Below, in pieces: positions 9,242 to 18,791 of a stretch of 64,000 nucleotides of DNA. The notes beneath the pieces are model-generated. The model was not told the origin of the DNA. It was given only the letters and a program-made list of their open reading frames with translations, and ran no database searches. Both the position numbers and the translations under genes were made by a program. The number at the start of each line of letters is the position of its first letter. Within the stretch, counting starts at the first letter, position 1. This DNA comes from Bacteroidales bacterium (GTDB lineage: Bacteria > Bacteroidota > Bacteroidia > Bacteroidales > UBA932): positions 62,001-126,000 of the forward strand of contig SUYU01000008.1 of the NCBI GenBank assembly GCA_015060245.1, in the 5' to 3' direction.

Positions 9242-11599
9242 ATGAAAATTCTTATAAGAATTAATATTATTCTTTTAATGGTTATCCTATTGCCGGTCTT
9301 TGCACCGGCAATGGTTTCCATTGATTCAAATCCAGGTTCAAAAGCGGAGGTCTCTCCGTTGGTAATTGAGCCGTCAATAACCTCTAAAACTGCTTTTGCC
9401 ATTATCACCGACAGTTTGACCTATGCCAATGTCCGTTCAGGTATTGATGCATACAGGGCTGCTGTTGAGAGAGATGGGCTTGGAACATATATTGTTGCCG
9501 CCAACTGGGCAACTCCCGATGATGTCAAGGCTCAACTCGTTACATTGTCAAAAGGTGTTATTCCATTGGAGGGCGCTGTATTTGTAGGAGATATTCCTAT
9601 TGTGATGTCGCGTGATGCACAGCATATGGCATCTGCATTCACCGCGCGCCAAAGCGATGTGGTTACAGAGTCCACCATTGCCACAGACCGCTTTTATGAT
9701 GATTTCGATTTGAAGTGGGATTTTATCTGTCGGGATACAAACAATAAGTCACGTTTCTATTACACTTTGCGGTTTGACTCTCCCCAAACCGTAAAAACTG
9801 ATATCTATTCTGCGAGAATCCGCGCTACGGGAGAGCAAAAGTATTCCAAACTTGACAAATATTTTAAAAAGGTGGTTGCTGCCCATAATGAGAAGAATAA
9901 ATTGGATAATCTCTTTATGTTCAGGGGCACTTCCTACAATTCAGAGACTTACGATGGTTGGTCCGGCGAGCAGATTGTTATGAGGGAGCAACTTCCTCAA
10001 CTTTTTATGCCGGGTTCAACAGTCAGATTTGTAGATTTTGATACATATTATCCGGTGAAGCCTTATGTTCTTGAGTATTTGAGGCGTCCGGGACTTGATG
10101 TTGTTGTTGGGCATCACCATGGTTCAGATACGCGCCAATACCTGAATGATGACATGAAGGCACACACTGTTTCCGAGGCTATTGAACTTGTAGCCCGACA
10201 GGCACGTGCTAAAGTCTGGCGTTCAAGAGACAAGAAGGCTGCAGTAAAGAGATATGCTGCAGAGTATGGTATTCCTGAAAACTGGATTGATACCAGTGCC
10301 GCACAGCGTGCCCTTGACCAGGAGTATGCTCATGCAAAGGATATTCATATAGAGGAGATTTATGAATATAAGCCATCTGCCAGATTTGTGATGTTTGATG
10401 CCTGCGACAACGGCTCCTTCCATTTGGATGACTGTATTGCAAGTGCCTATATTTTCAGTGACGGCGGTACTGTTGTTACCCAGGGCAATTCCATTGGCAG
10501 CATTCAAGACAAACATCCCAATGCTTATATTGGATTGTTGGCTCATGGTTTGAGGGTAGGGCAGTGGTCGAGGTATGCCCAGAACTTCTTGGGGGCACAT
10601 GTCATTGGTGATCCCACATACAGGTTTGCCAACACATCTGGAATTGATAAAGATATAAACGAAACTGTTGTTCTCAACTCTTCAGACAATGATTTGTGGC
10701 TCTCTATCCTCTCTTTGCCAACATCTGACTCACATTCCGCTTTTGCAGAGGAATATGATGAAAATATCTGCGGAAGTGATCTTAAGGCTTTGGCAATAAG
10801 AATGTTGTATGAAAACAAATATTCTGGTATTGATCAACTTGCTTTTGACATTTATAAAAAATCCCCATTCGGAAACGTGAGGATGGAGTGCCTGAAAGTT
10901 CTTTATAATCTCAGATCTCCTTTGATTGTAAAGATGTTGGGCATGGCAAGGAACGATACTTATGAACTTGTAAGACGTTTTGCTACGGAGTATTCAGGCA
11001 CTTTGGGAGATCCTGAACTTTTGCCTTTACTTGTAACTACAGCATTGAATGACCGGATGTCGGCACGTATAGAATTTAATGTAGTCAACAATTTGAAATT
11101 GTATCCCAGGGAGGCAGTTGTTGCCGAACTCGACAAACAAATTGCAGAGTCTTCACATCTTCTTGCTCCCGACAAAATCAAAAATTCAATTCTTTCAGCA
11201 CGCGAATGGTCAGATGATAACCTTGCCAGGATGTTTTCACTTCTTGACTCTATGTATGTGGTAGAGAGCACTGAAGGCGGGCAGAGTGGTTTTGCAGAGG
11301 TCTTTGGCGTAACAGAAAAGGATTATGATTTTGCTTTGAGAATATTGACTCAATTAAGGAACTATAATTGCCATTTTGTTGTTCCTGATATTATTGAGTT
11401 TGTTGAAAATGGGTCAAAACCATTAGCAATAAGAGTTGCTGCACTTGAAGTGCTCGCATGGTTCAACTTGTCATACAGGAATCATGAAATTGTAGCACTA
11501 TGCAGAAGATTGCTCGATGAGTCATCTCTTCAAGTTCCTCAAAGACTCCGCGAGGAGGCGCACCGAACTCTATTGAGAATGGGTGCGTACCAAAATTAG
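9242..11599 (+). CDS. Exported gingipain/caspase-like protease with HEAT repeats, paralog 4
   Basis: The longest paralog, 785 residues, with signal peptide MKILIRINIILLMVILLPVF and extra residues after it. The catalytic blocks are GHHHGSDTRQYLND (candidate His293) and FDACDNGSF (candidate Cys388), followed by DGGTVVTQGNSIGSIQDKH and VIGDPTYRF. The usual Tyr after the nucleophile Cys is Asp here. HEAT-like repeats fill the C-terminal half; two insertions, one after the catalytic domain and one near LDSMYVVESTEGG, account for most of the extra length. It closes the array and is convergent with ybaK only 10 bases downstream. Confidence 0.75.
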   Translation: MKILIRINIILLMVILLPVFAPAMVSIDSNPGSKAEVSPLVIEPSITSKTAFAIITDSLTYANVRSGIDAYRAAVERDGLGTYIVAANWATPDDVKAQLVTLSKGVIPLEGAVFVGDIPIVMSRDAQHMASAFTARQSDVVTESTIATDRFYDDFDLKWDFICRDTNNKSRFYYTLRFDSPQTVKTDIYSARIRATGEQKYSKLDKYFKKVVAAHNEKNKLDNLFMFRGTSYNSETYDGWSGEQIVMREQLPQLFMPGSTVRFVDFDTYYPVKPYVLEYLRRPGLDVVVGHHHGSDTRQYLNDDMKAHTVSEAIELVARQARAKVWRSRDKKAAVKRYAAEYGIPENWIDTSAAQRALDQEYAHAKDIHIEEIYEYKPSARFVMFDACDNGSFHLDDCIASAYIFSDGGTVVTQGNSIGSIQDKHPNAYIGLLAHGLRVGQWSRYAQNFLGAHVIGDPTYRFANTSGIDKDINETVVLNSSDNDLWLSILSLPTSDSHSAFAEEYDENICGSDLKALAIRMLYENKYSGIDQLAFDIYKKSPFGNVRMECLKVLYNLRSPLIVKMLGMARNDTYELVRRFATEYSGTLGDPELLPLLVTTALNDRMSARIEFNVVNNLKLYPREAVVAELDKQIAESSHLLAPDKIKNSILSAREWSDDNLARMFSLLDSMYVVESTEGGQSGFAEVFGVTEKDYDFALRILTQLRNYNCHFVVPDIIEFVENGSKPLAIRVAALEVLAWFNLSYRNHEIVALCRRLLDESSLQVPQRLREEAHRTLLRMGAYQN

Positions 11600-11609
11600 T
11601 CAGCATGGA

Positions 11610-12092
11610 TTATTCTGCCGTAATATCGGCAACAGATGCACCCACAAGAGCAACCAACTCTTGTGGGTCAACTTTTATCTGCAATCCGCGTACACCTGCG
11701 CTCACGTAGATGTAAGGAAAGTTTCTGCATGTTTCGTGGAACCATGTAGGGAAAGGTTTCTTCATTCCAACAGGGCTGCAACCGCCTCTTATATAGCCTG
11801 TTACCGGTAGGAGTTCTTTCATTGGAATCATTTCTGCCTTTTTGTTTCCGCTCAATTTGGCCGCCTTCTTCAAATCAACTTCATGATTGCCGGGTATTAC
11901 GCATACAAAGTGACCGTTGCGGTCTCCTTTAAGTACAAGAGTCTTGAATACCTGGTTGATATCTTCATTGAGTTCATCTGCAATATGCTGTGCTGCCAGA
12001 TTGTTTTCATCTACAGTATATGGAATCAGTTCGTATGATATTTTCTTTGAGTCCAGTATTCTGGCTACATTGGTTTTGTTGATCTTTGCCAT
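11610..12092 (-). CDS. ybaK: Cys-tRNA(Pro)/Cys-tRNA(Cys) deacylase YbaK
   Basis: The 160-residue protein matches the YbaK/EbsC family in length and motifs: the opening helix with LDSKKISYELIPY, the KTLVLKGD strand that contains the conserved Lys of the INS-like domain, GGCSPVGMKK and FPYIYVSAGVRGLQI. The family hydrolyses Cys-tRNA(Pro), which is formed when prolyl-tRNA synthetase mischarges cysteine, in the cytoplasm. It lies 22 bases downstream of the PEP/pyruvate-binding gene on the same strand and may share its transcript. Nothing unusual is visible. Confidence 0.9.
   Translation of the reverse strand: MAKINKTNVARILDSKKISYELIPYTVDENNLAAQHIADELNEDINQVFKTLVLKGDRNGHFVCVIPGNHEVDLKKAAKLSGNKKAEMIPMKELLPVTGYIRGGCSPVGMKKPFPTWFHETCRNFPYIYVSAGVRGLQIKVDPQELVALVGASVADITAE
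11640..11668 (+). terminator. Possible terminator of the protease array inside ybaK
   Basis: ACCCACAAGAG (11640-11650) and CTCTTGTGGGT (11658-11668) form a perfect 11-bp stem with a 7-base loop, 41 bases after the last protease stop. Only CAACTTTTA follows, a weak T run, and the stem lies within the ybaK coding sequence, so it could be coincidence of codon order. Confidence 0.35.
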
Positions 12093-12114
12093 CTCCCTGC
12101 GCTATCTCTTTATC

Positions 12115-15093
12115 CTATAACGTTACAATTCCTTTGCCCTCTTTTCCATTTATGTATATCGACGGGCTCTTCTCCAGAGAGATATGCCTTATAAATGTGC
12201 TTTCGTACTCTGCCGGCAGGTTCCCGAGTAGTTCCTCTTTGAAGAAACCGTCGCCACTGAATTCATTTACAGTCATATATCCTACGCCAAGCGAAGTTAT
12301 GTTCTGGAAGAAATGTGTTCCCTGGCTCGGTTCGATCTGGAAATATTTGAGTGCAGTCTCCACTATAACTTTAGCCTCTGAGATGTCATTCCATTGCACA
12401 GGTACACCAAGCCAAGGATCGCTCGAGCCCCATCTGCCAGGGCCTATAAGGATATATGAACCTCTGCGCTCCTTAATCTTCGTATTCAACGCACTTATCT
12501 CCTTGACCATATCCTCGGTCTTTGACTTGTCAAATGAGTCACTCTTTACATATATGATGTCTGTAATGTTTTCTATATGTCCGGGGCCCAATGCAAGAGG
12601 TGTATAAATCAATGCGCTGTCAATATCTTCTTGGGTAATTTCACGAGTCTCCTTGTTCTCCTGATAATTTGTTATTGGTCTTACCTGCAATACATTGAAA
12701 ATGGCATCCTTACCATATGGGACATCAAGATTTACCGCAAATTCAATCTCTACCGGGCTGCGGAGTTCCTGTTCGCATATCTCCAATAAATCCCTGATTA
12801 TCTTTGCAACAGGATATTTGTTGAACTGGAGGATGTTGGCAAAAGTAATGATCTTGTATCCGGTATCATCAAATGAGTTATGGACAATACGGTCATTATA
12901 CATGTCCCATGATGAGGCAACATGCTTTATGTTTCTGAACTTGCTTGCCTGTGGAATTGTAAATTTCTGGATATTGATACCTTCATCAATTGAAGTCTTG
13001 AACTTCTCAGGTTCAAGGTTCAGAGCATACATTATGTTCTGCGTATCGCGCAGGGCAAGTTTTGGGGTTGAGAGTTGAAGTATCTTTGAAGGATATTTTG
13101 GTGAAAAGCGCAATCCCTGTCCGCCTTCAACAATCAGTTTGCCCAGACCGAACGCCATATTTACAATACCGTCTTCGGGCTTTTCATCGGAGATAGGGTA
13201 GTGGTTGAGTGAGCGGGCCACACCTGAAATTGTAGGGAAATAATATCCCTGGTCTTCAGTTCCACACACACCCTGAATTACAACTGCCATCTTCTCCTCT
13301 CCGAGCATATTTGCTGTAGTATGTATATATGAACGGCTTGCAGCAAAGAATACAGAAGCATATACACTCTTTATTGCCTTCTCAAGCAATCTGAGCATCT
13401 GGTCCTTGTTCTCGGTAACCGGAATCATATATGTTGAATATATGCCTGCAAATGGCTGGAAATGTGAGTCTTCAAGTTTTGAACTTGAACGTACAGCAAG
13501 AGGCTTGTCAACAGTCTCAAGGTAGGCCCTGAGTTTTATGCTCAAATCTTCAGGCAGACGTGAACTTACAAATTCTGAAAGAAGTTCGGAGTCTGAAATC
13601 TTTGAATTTATGACATACTGGAGTCCGTTGTTCTGGATGAACCAGTCAAAATAGTCTGTGGCAATTACAAGGCTGCGGGGAATCATTACCTTCATTCCCT
13701 CATATTTTGTAAGCATATCATTCTTTTGTAGAAGACTGTTTACAAATGCAAGTCCACGCGCTTTGCCGCCCAATGAACCCTCTCCAATCTTTGCATACCA
13801 TATATATTTATTGTATGTGGCAGGGTTGAATTTGGCAACAACACCTTGTCCTACAAGCATTCTGTAATCCTTGAATTTGCGGATAATGCTCTTTCTTATT
13901 TCATCAATTGAATCAAACTCCTTTGAACCAAGTCCTTTAATCTCTCGTGCCAGCATAAAGAGACCGCGTGAGAAGAGCCACTTTGAAATTCTGTTTCTTG
14001 ATGTATGGTAGTAGAGCACATCGTCCGGAATCTCGTTGAGAATGGCCTGCATGCTTTTGAGATCTTTCGCAACTCCAATAATTTCGCCAGTTGTCAAGTC
14101 CCTGAAGGTAAAGTCTCCAAATACAAACTCCTCCTTTATATATTCACTCAAATCGAGCAGCAATGTAACTGAATATTTTACCAAAAAGCCGCATCCAAGT
14201 GCCTCAGCCTTGCTTCTTAACGACTCCTGGCTTGACTGGAGCAGGATTGGAATATAAGGATTGTCCTCCTTTATCATCTGCGCAAGCATAAGACCCGCTT
14301 CGAGATTCTCGGCCGAAGAGGGTTCATTCCTTCTCATTGTAAAGCCTATGTCAGAAATCACACCCAGAATATTTTTCTTGTACTTTTCATAAAGTTCTGC
14401 TGCCTCCTCAAAATTTGTCGCAAGCAGGATCTTTGGTCTTGCCCTCTTTCGCATCTTCTGCTGCTGCTCATTGAGCGCCTCCTTCAAAAATTCTGCACTC
14501 TGCTGGAGTACAAGTTTATATATGGCTGGCAGGTATGTCGAGTAGTATCTTATGGAGTCTTCTACAAGCAGAATGCACTGCACACCGGCCGTAATAATGT
14601 CGTTGTCGGCATTCATCTTGTCTTCAATAAGTTTTATGATTGCAAGAATGAGGTCGGCATTGCCGTTCCAACTGAAGATATAGTCGATTGCTGAACGGTC
14701 TTCATTTTCAATACGTTTGAATACCTCTTTCGAAAAGTGGGTAAGGAGTACGAATGGTGTCTCAATTCCTTTTTTCTTCAAGTATCCCGACAACTGGAAA
14801 ATATTGGTGTCAGCAGTGTTGAACATACTGATAATAAGGTCAAATTCATTGCCGTTGAGCAACAGTTCCTTTGCATCATCTGCAGTGGTAACCCATGTGA
14901 ATGCCGGCGGATTGCTTATATTCAAGTCTACATACTCCCTGTACAACTGGACCTCAATCTGTCCATCTTCTTCAAGAGTATACGCATCATAACTGCTGCA
15001 AATCATAAGAACCCTTTTTATCCTCTTCTCCATAAGTATTCTGTAATTGGTCCTTTTCAAGCCAGTCAGCGGATTATATCCAATAGATTCCAT
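12115..15093 (-). CDS. Receiver-like / PEP-pyruvate-binding (PPDK_N) domain protein
   Basis: This 992-residue protein joins two receiver-like domains (about 26-160 and 172-320; the second has LLVEDS and VISDIG with a possible acceptor Asp at 248) to an ATP-grasp PEP/pyruvate-binding domain starting near 436. That domain shows the glycine loop GEGSLGGKARGL, PLAVRSSSKLEDSHFQPFAG and GLGKLIVEGGQGLRFSPKYP. I see no swivelling phosphohistidine domain and no C-terminal PEP barrel of PEP synthase or PPDK, so it is not a full enzyme of that type. It may be a phosphotransferase or sensor using the ATP-grasp module. A second possible start is at 15033 (MEKRIKRVLM). Function unknown. Confidence 0.75.
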   Translation of the reverse strand: MESIGYNPLTGLKRTNYRILMEKRIKRVLMICSSYDAYTLEEDGQIEVQLYREYVDLNISNPPAFTWVTTADDAKELLLNGNEFDLIISMFNTADTNIFQLSGYLKKKGIETPFVLLTHFSKEVFKRIENEDRSAIDYIFSWNGNADLILAIIKLIEDKMNADNDIITAGVQCILLVEDSIRYYSTYLPAIYKLVLQQSAEFLKEALNEQQQKMRKRARPKILLATNFEEAAELYEKYKKNILGVISDIGFTMRRNEPSSAENLEAGLMLAQMIKEDNPYIPILLQSSQESLRSKAEALGCGFLVKYSVTLLLDLSEYIKEEFVFGDFTFRDLTTGEIIGVAKDLKSMQAILNEIPDDVLYYHTSRNRISKWLFSRGLFMLAREIKGLGSKEFDSIDEIRKSIIRKFKDYRMLVGQGVVAKFNPATYNKYIWYAKIGEGSLGGKARGLAFVNSLLQKNDMLTKYEGMKVMIPRSLVIATDYFDWFIQNNGLQYVINSKISDSELLSEFVSSRLPEDLSIKLRAYLETVDKPLAVRSSSKLEDSHFQPFAGIYSTYMIPVTENKDQMLRLLEKAIKSVYASVFFAASRSYIHTTANMLGEEKMAVVIQGVCGTEDQGYYFPTISGVARSLNHYPISDEKPEDGIVNMAFGLGKLIVEGGQGLRFSPKYPSKILQLSTPKLALRDTQNIMYALNLEPEKFKTSIDEGINIQKFTIPQASKFRNIKHVASSWDMYNDRIVHNSFDDTGYKIITFANILQFNKYPVAKIIRDLLEICEQELRSPVEIEFAVNLDVPYGKDAIFNVLQVRPITNYQENKETREITQEDIDSALIYTPLALGPGHIENITDIIYVKSDSFDKSKTEDMVKEISALNTKIKERRGSYILIGPGRWGSSDPWLGVPVQWNDISEAKVIVETALKYFQIEPSQGTHFFQNITSLGVGYMTVNEFSGDGFFKEELLGNLPAEYESTFIRHISLEKSPSIYINGKEGKGIVTL

Positions 15094-15201
15094 CTTTAGT
15101 CAAATTAAGTACAACATTTTTTAGAATATGTCTGAGAAATCTGCTGGAATTTCTAGAACAATTCTTGACCTGTAAAGTTAATATTATTTGTAAAATTCTT
15201 G

Positions 15202-15231
15202 TTTGCACTAAACTCTTTTTTGGTAATTTTG
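15202..15231 (+). promoter_or_regulatory. Bacteroidales-type promoter of the MATE gene
   Basis: TTTG at 15202-15205 and TAATTTTG at 15224-15231, separated by 18 bases, match the -33/-7 pattern TTTG-N19-20-TAnnTTTG closely. The ATG of the MATE gene follows at 15251. Confidence 0.65.
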
Positions 15232-15250
15232 CAAAAATAAATGAAGATAT

Positions 15251-16612
15251 ATGACTGTAAAGACGGTTATTCCAACCGAATTGGGAACTGAACGCATTCC
15301 TAAACTTTTAAGGCAATATGCAATTCCTGCCATTATTGCAATGACAGCCTCCTCTCTCTACAATATGGTTGACAGCATTTTCATTGGCCATGGCGTAGGA
15401 ACTCTTGCTATAGCGGGTCTTGCCCTTACCTTTCCACTGATGAATCTTGGTGCAGCCTTCGGCTCTCTTGTAGGTGTAGGTGCTTCAACTTCAATTTCGG
15501 TTCTCCTTGGCCAGAAAAACTATGAAATGGCCCGCAATGTATTGGGAAATGTGGTTACCCTCAATACAATGATAGGTGTTGTGTATATGGTTCTGGTATA
15601 TCTGTTCCTTGATCCGATACTCTATTTCTTTGGAGCGAGTGACCAGACACTCCCTTATGCCAGAGAGTATATGGAAATAATTTTGCTGGGTAATCTCGTG
15701 ACCCACATGTATTTGGGTCTGAATGCAGTTCAAAGGGCCTCCGGCTTTCCAAAACAGGCAATGCAGGCTACTATCTTTACCGTAATAATAAATACTATTC
15801 TTGACCCCATATTCATTTACCTCTTTGACTGGGGGATAAGGGGAGCAGCCATTGCAACAATAATAGCGCAGTTCCTGGCCCTATGCTGGCTTCTAAAAAT
15901 GTTTTCAAACAAAAATAATGTGGTGCATTTTGCAAAAGGGTCATATAAACTTGTCAGACGTATAGTCAAGGATATCCTCTCTATTGGTGCTGCTCCGTTT
16001 TCAATGAATCTTGCAGCATGTCTTGTGGTAATTGTAATTAACCAGGGACTTCAGAAATATGGAGGAGACCTTGCAATAGGTGCCTATGGAATAGTAAACC
16101 GCATAGCCTTTATTTTTGTTATGATTGTGATGGGACTTAACCAGGGCATGCAGCCTATTGCAGGATACAATTTTGGAGCAAAGAAATTTGATAGGGTGCA
16201 TAAAGTGTTGATTACTACAATTATATGTGCAACCTGTGTTACAACTACAGGATTCTTGATTGCTCAGTTCATACCGGATGCATTCATTCTTTTGTTTACA
16301 TCAGATCCGGAACTTATAAATATCTGCAAAACAGGAACAAGGATTGTATTTGCGGTCTTTCCAATTGTCGGGTTCCAGATGGTAACAGGAAACTTTTTCC
16401 AGAGTGTTGGAATGGCTGGAAAGGCAATATTCCTCTCCCTTTCCCGACAACTGATCTTCCTTCTGCCATCTCTGCTGATACTTCCTACTTTCTTGGGAGT
16501 CAATGGAGTATGGTGGAGCATGCCTATTTCAGATGCAATGTCGAGCATAATTGCATCATTCCTTTTAGTTAACCAGATAAAGAAATTTAAAGCACAGGAG
16601 AATGGATTCTAA
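15251..16612 (+). CDS. MATE-family multidrug/sodium antiporter
   Basis: A 453-residue integral membrane protein with about 12 hydrophobic segments in two similar halves. It has the MATE patterns PAIIAMTASSLYNMVDSIFIGHGVG near the N-terminus, and GLNQGMQPIAGYNFGAKKFDRV at the corresponding place in the second half. The family exports cationic compounds in exchange for Na+ or H+ across the inner membrane. Its last 11 bases overlap the next gene, so the two are translationally linked. The substrate cannot be read from the sequence. Confidence 0.9.
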   Translation: MTVKTVIPTELGTERIPKLLRQYAIPAIIAMTASSLYNMVDSIFIGHGVGTLAIAGLALTFPLMNLGAAFGSLVGVGASTSISVLLGQKNYEMARNVLGNVVTLNTMIGVVYMVLVYLFLDPILYFFGASDQTLPYAREYMEIILLGNLVTHMYLGLNAVQRASGFPKQAMQATIFTVIINTILDPIFIYLFDWGIRGAAIATIIAQFLALCWLLKMFSNKNNVVHFAKGSYKLVRRIVKDILSIGAAPFSMNLAACLVVIVINQGLQKYGGDLAIGAYGIVNRIAFIFVMIVMGLNQGMQPIAGYNFGAKKFDRVHKVLITTIICATCVTTTGFLIAQFIPDAFILLFTSDPELINICKTGTRIVFAVFPIVGFQMVTGNFFQSVGMAGKAIFLSLSRQLIFLLPSLLILPTFLGVNGVWWSMPISDAMSSIIASFLLVNQIKKFKAQENGF

Positions 16613-17252
16613 ATATTACATTACAATAGGCCGCCAGTTGGGTGCCGGCGGGCTTGAAATAGCAAAAAAACTGTCGGGAATATTTGGAATTCCTATGTAT
16701 GACAAGGAGTTGATTAAAATTGCTTCCCAAGAGAGCGGCATATCTCCGGAATTTTTTGAAAAGGCTGATGAGAGCCCAAGAAAGAGCAGGGGAGGGCTGT
16801 TCGGCCTCTCTTTCTCAAATATGGCCTACAATAACTTTGGAGGCTCATCGTCTGTGCTTGACGAGTCGGAACTCTTTAAGATTCAGAGCGAAATAATTGC
16901 AGAAATTGCATCAAAAGGCCCGGCAATCTTTGTAGGAAGATGTGCCGACTACATTTTGAGGGAAGAGCCAAACTGCATGAGCATATTCATCACCGCCTCT
17001 GATTCCGACAGGATTGCACGTCTTCGCAGGAGTGTAAAGATGGATGGCTTCAAGCAGTTTTCAGATGAACAACTTGTTGAGCACATGCGCAAGGAGGACA
17101 AAAAGCGTGCAGAATACTACAACTACTACACATATAAGGAATGGGGCCACTCATCGGCATACAATCTATGCCTCGACTCAAGTTTCTATGGCACCGACAA
17201 ATGTGCCGAAATTATCGCAGGGCATATAAGGGAGAGATTTTTGGCCCTTTAA
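16602..17252 (+). CDS. Cytidylate-kinase-like protein (Cytidylate_kin_2 family)
   Basis: The 216-residue protein opens with YYITIGRQLGAGGLEIAKKL, a P-loop-like start with GRQLGAGG in place of GPSGSGKS, as in the Cytidylate_kin_2 family, and continues with MYDKELIKIASQESGISPEFF, AIFVGRCADYILRE and the KKRAEYYNYYT lid-like segment. It is a putative nucleoside or nucleotide kinase and differs from the essential Cmk. It overlaps the MATE gene by 11 bases, which suggests co-translation and perhaps a shared role. The true substrate is unknown. Confidence 0.8.
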   Translation: MDSKYYITIGRQLGAGGLEIAKKLSGIFGIPMYDKELIKIASQESGISPEFFEKADESPRKSRGGLFGLSFSNMAYNNFGGSSSVLDESELFKIQSEIIAEIASKGPAIFVGRCADYILREEPNCMSIFITASDSDRIARLRRSVKMDGFKQFSDEQLVEHMRKEDKKRAEYYNYYTYKEWGHSSAYNLCLDSSFYGTDKCAEIIAGHIRERFLAL

Positions 17253-17260
17253 AATTCTAG

Positions 17261-17301
17261 TCAGTTGGAATGGCTGTTTACCAGCATTCCAACTGATTTT
17301 T
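17261..17301 (+). terminator. Terminator shared by convergent genes
   Basis: TCAGTTGGAATG (17261-17272) pairs with CATTCCAACTGA (17285-17296) in a 12-bp stem followed by TTTTT. It terminates the MATE/kinase transcript and its second arm lies within the last codons of the convergent symporter gene. Confidence 0.8.
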
Positions 17302-18720
17302 AATCTCCGGTACAATCTCCTTGTTGAATACAGGATCTTTGCCCTCTTTAAGTTGGTTCTGGTAATCCTTAAGCAGTCTGATTGCATATTTGCCGAGCAA
17401 TACTATACCGGCCATATTGCATAGGGCCATCATTCCCATTGTGATGTCGGCAATATTCCAGGCAAGGTCAAGGCTCATTATTGCACCTGCCATAACATTT
17501 GCAGAAACAAGCACCCTGTAGAGGAAGATTATCTTTTTGCGGGTTTCAGATCCCCTGTTCTTGACAAGATATGTAACGTTGGCCTCTCCATAATAATAGT
17601 TGCCCAAAATGCTGCTGAATACAAAGAATATAAGTATAAATCCGATATAGTATGTTCCAAAACTGCCAATCTTGCTGTTAAGGGCAAATTGGGTCAATTG
17701 AACGCCATTGATTGAACCGTCAAGAGGCGAACCGCTGAAGAGAATGATGAATGCGGTACAACTGCAAATCAGGAGGGTATCTGTAAAAACACTTAAAGCC
17801 TGAATGAATCCCTGTTTAACAGGATGTGAAACATTTGCAGTTGCTGCAGCATGAGGTGCAGAACCCATACCGGCCTCATTGCTGAAAAGTCCTCTTCTGA
17901 TACCTTGCATAAGTGCGGCACCAATACCTCCGCCAACAGCCTGTTTAATACCGAACGCATTTGAAACGATGATTTTGATAACATCAGGTAATTGCGTGAT
18001 ATTCATGGCAATAATTATTAATGCAATAAGTACGTAGCCTATTGCCATTATTGGCACAATCACGCTGCTGACCTTTGCTATACTCTGTATTCCGCCAAAG
18101 ATTACAATTATTGTAAGAACGGTAGTTATTATACCTATCAGTACAGGACTCAATCCAAATGCCTGCCCCAGTGCCGCACTGAGGGTGTTGCTCTGTACTG
18201 AGTTGAATGCAAATCCGAATGTAAGGATTGTAAATATAGCAAAAGCAACAGACAACCACTTCATTTTCAATCCTATTTCAATATAGTATGCAGGTCCGCC
18301 AAGGAAAGAGTCTTTTCCCTTCAATTTGTACATTTGGGCAAGGGTAGACTCTATGAATGCGCTTGCAGAACCTATCAGTGCCATGACCCACATCCAGAAT
18401 ACTGCTCCGGGGCCGCCAATTACAATTGCAGTTGCAACTCCAGCAAGGTTTCCGGTACCCACACGACCGGCAATTGAAACGGCAAAAGCCTCAAACGATG
18501 AGATTTTTCTCTCATTATTTCCGTTGTTTAAATGCTTGTTACCTTTTACTTTATCAGCACCCGTTTCAAGTAATAGTTTAAACATGTGTCCAATCATCCT
18601 GAACTGGACAAACTTTGTCTTGAATGTAAACCACAGCCCACATGCAATAAGTGTTGCTATAAGCACATAACTCCAAAGGATGTTGTTTACAAAGGTTACA
18701 ATATCGGTAATGAATTCCAT
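17278..18720 (-). CDS. Alanine/glycine:cation symporter (AGCS family)
   Basis: The 480-residue membrane protein carries the AGCS hallmarks: SIAGRVGTGNLAGVATAIVIGGPGAVFWMW, FIESTLAQMYK, GGPAYYIE, and RGLFSNEAGMGSAPHAAATANVSHPVKQG, followed by multiple hydrophobic segments. The family imports alanine or glycine with Na+ across the inner membrane. Its 3' end is part of the terminator stem shared with the convergent kinase gene. It appears to be a single-gene unit. Confidence 0.92.
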   Translation of the reverse strand: MEFITDIVTFVNNILWSYVLIATLIACGLWFTFKTKFVQFRMIGHMFKLLLETGADKVKGNKHLNNGNNERKISSFEAFAVSIAGRVGTGNLAGVATAIVIGGPGAVFWMWVMALIGSASAFIESTLAQMYKLKGKDSFLGGPAYYIEIGLKMKWLSVAFAIFTILTFGFAFNSVQSNTLSAALGQAFGLSPVLIGIITTVLTIIVIFGGIQSIAKVSSVIVPIMAIGYVLIALIIIAMNITQLPDVIKIIVSNAFGIKQAVGGGIGAALMQGIRRGLFSNEAGMGSAPHAAATANVSHPVKQGFIQALSVFTDTLLICSCTAFIILFSGSPLDGSINGVQLTQFALNSKIGSFGTYYIGFILIFFVFSSILGNYYYGEANVTYLVKNRGSETRKKIIFLYRVLVSANVMAGAIMSLDLAWNIADITMGMMALCNMAGIVLLGKYAIRLLKDYQNQLKEGKDPVFNKEIVPEIKNQLECW

Positions 18721-18791
18721 ATCTTACTCTTTTCTTTAGGTGTTTTTCTATCTCTTCTCATAATCGTTTGGCCAAATTGCTTTATATCAAC

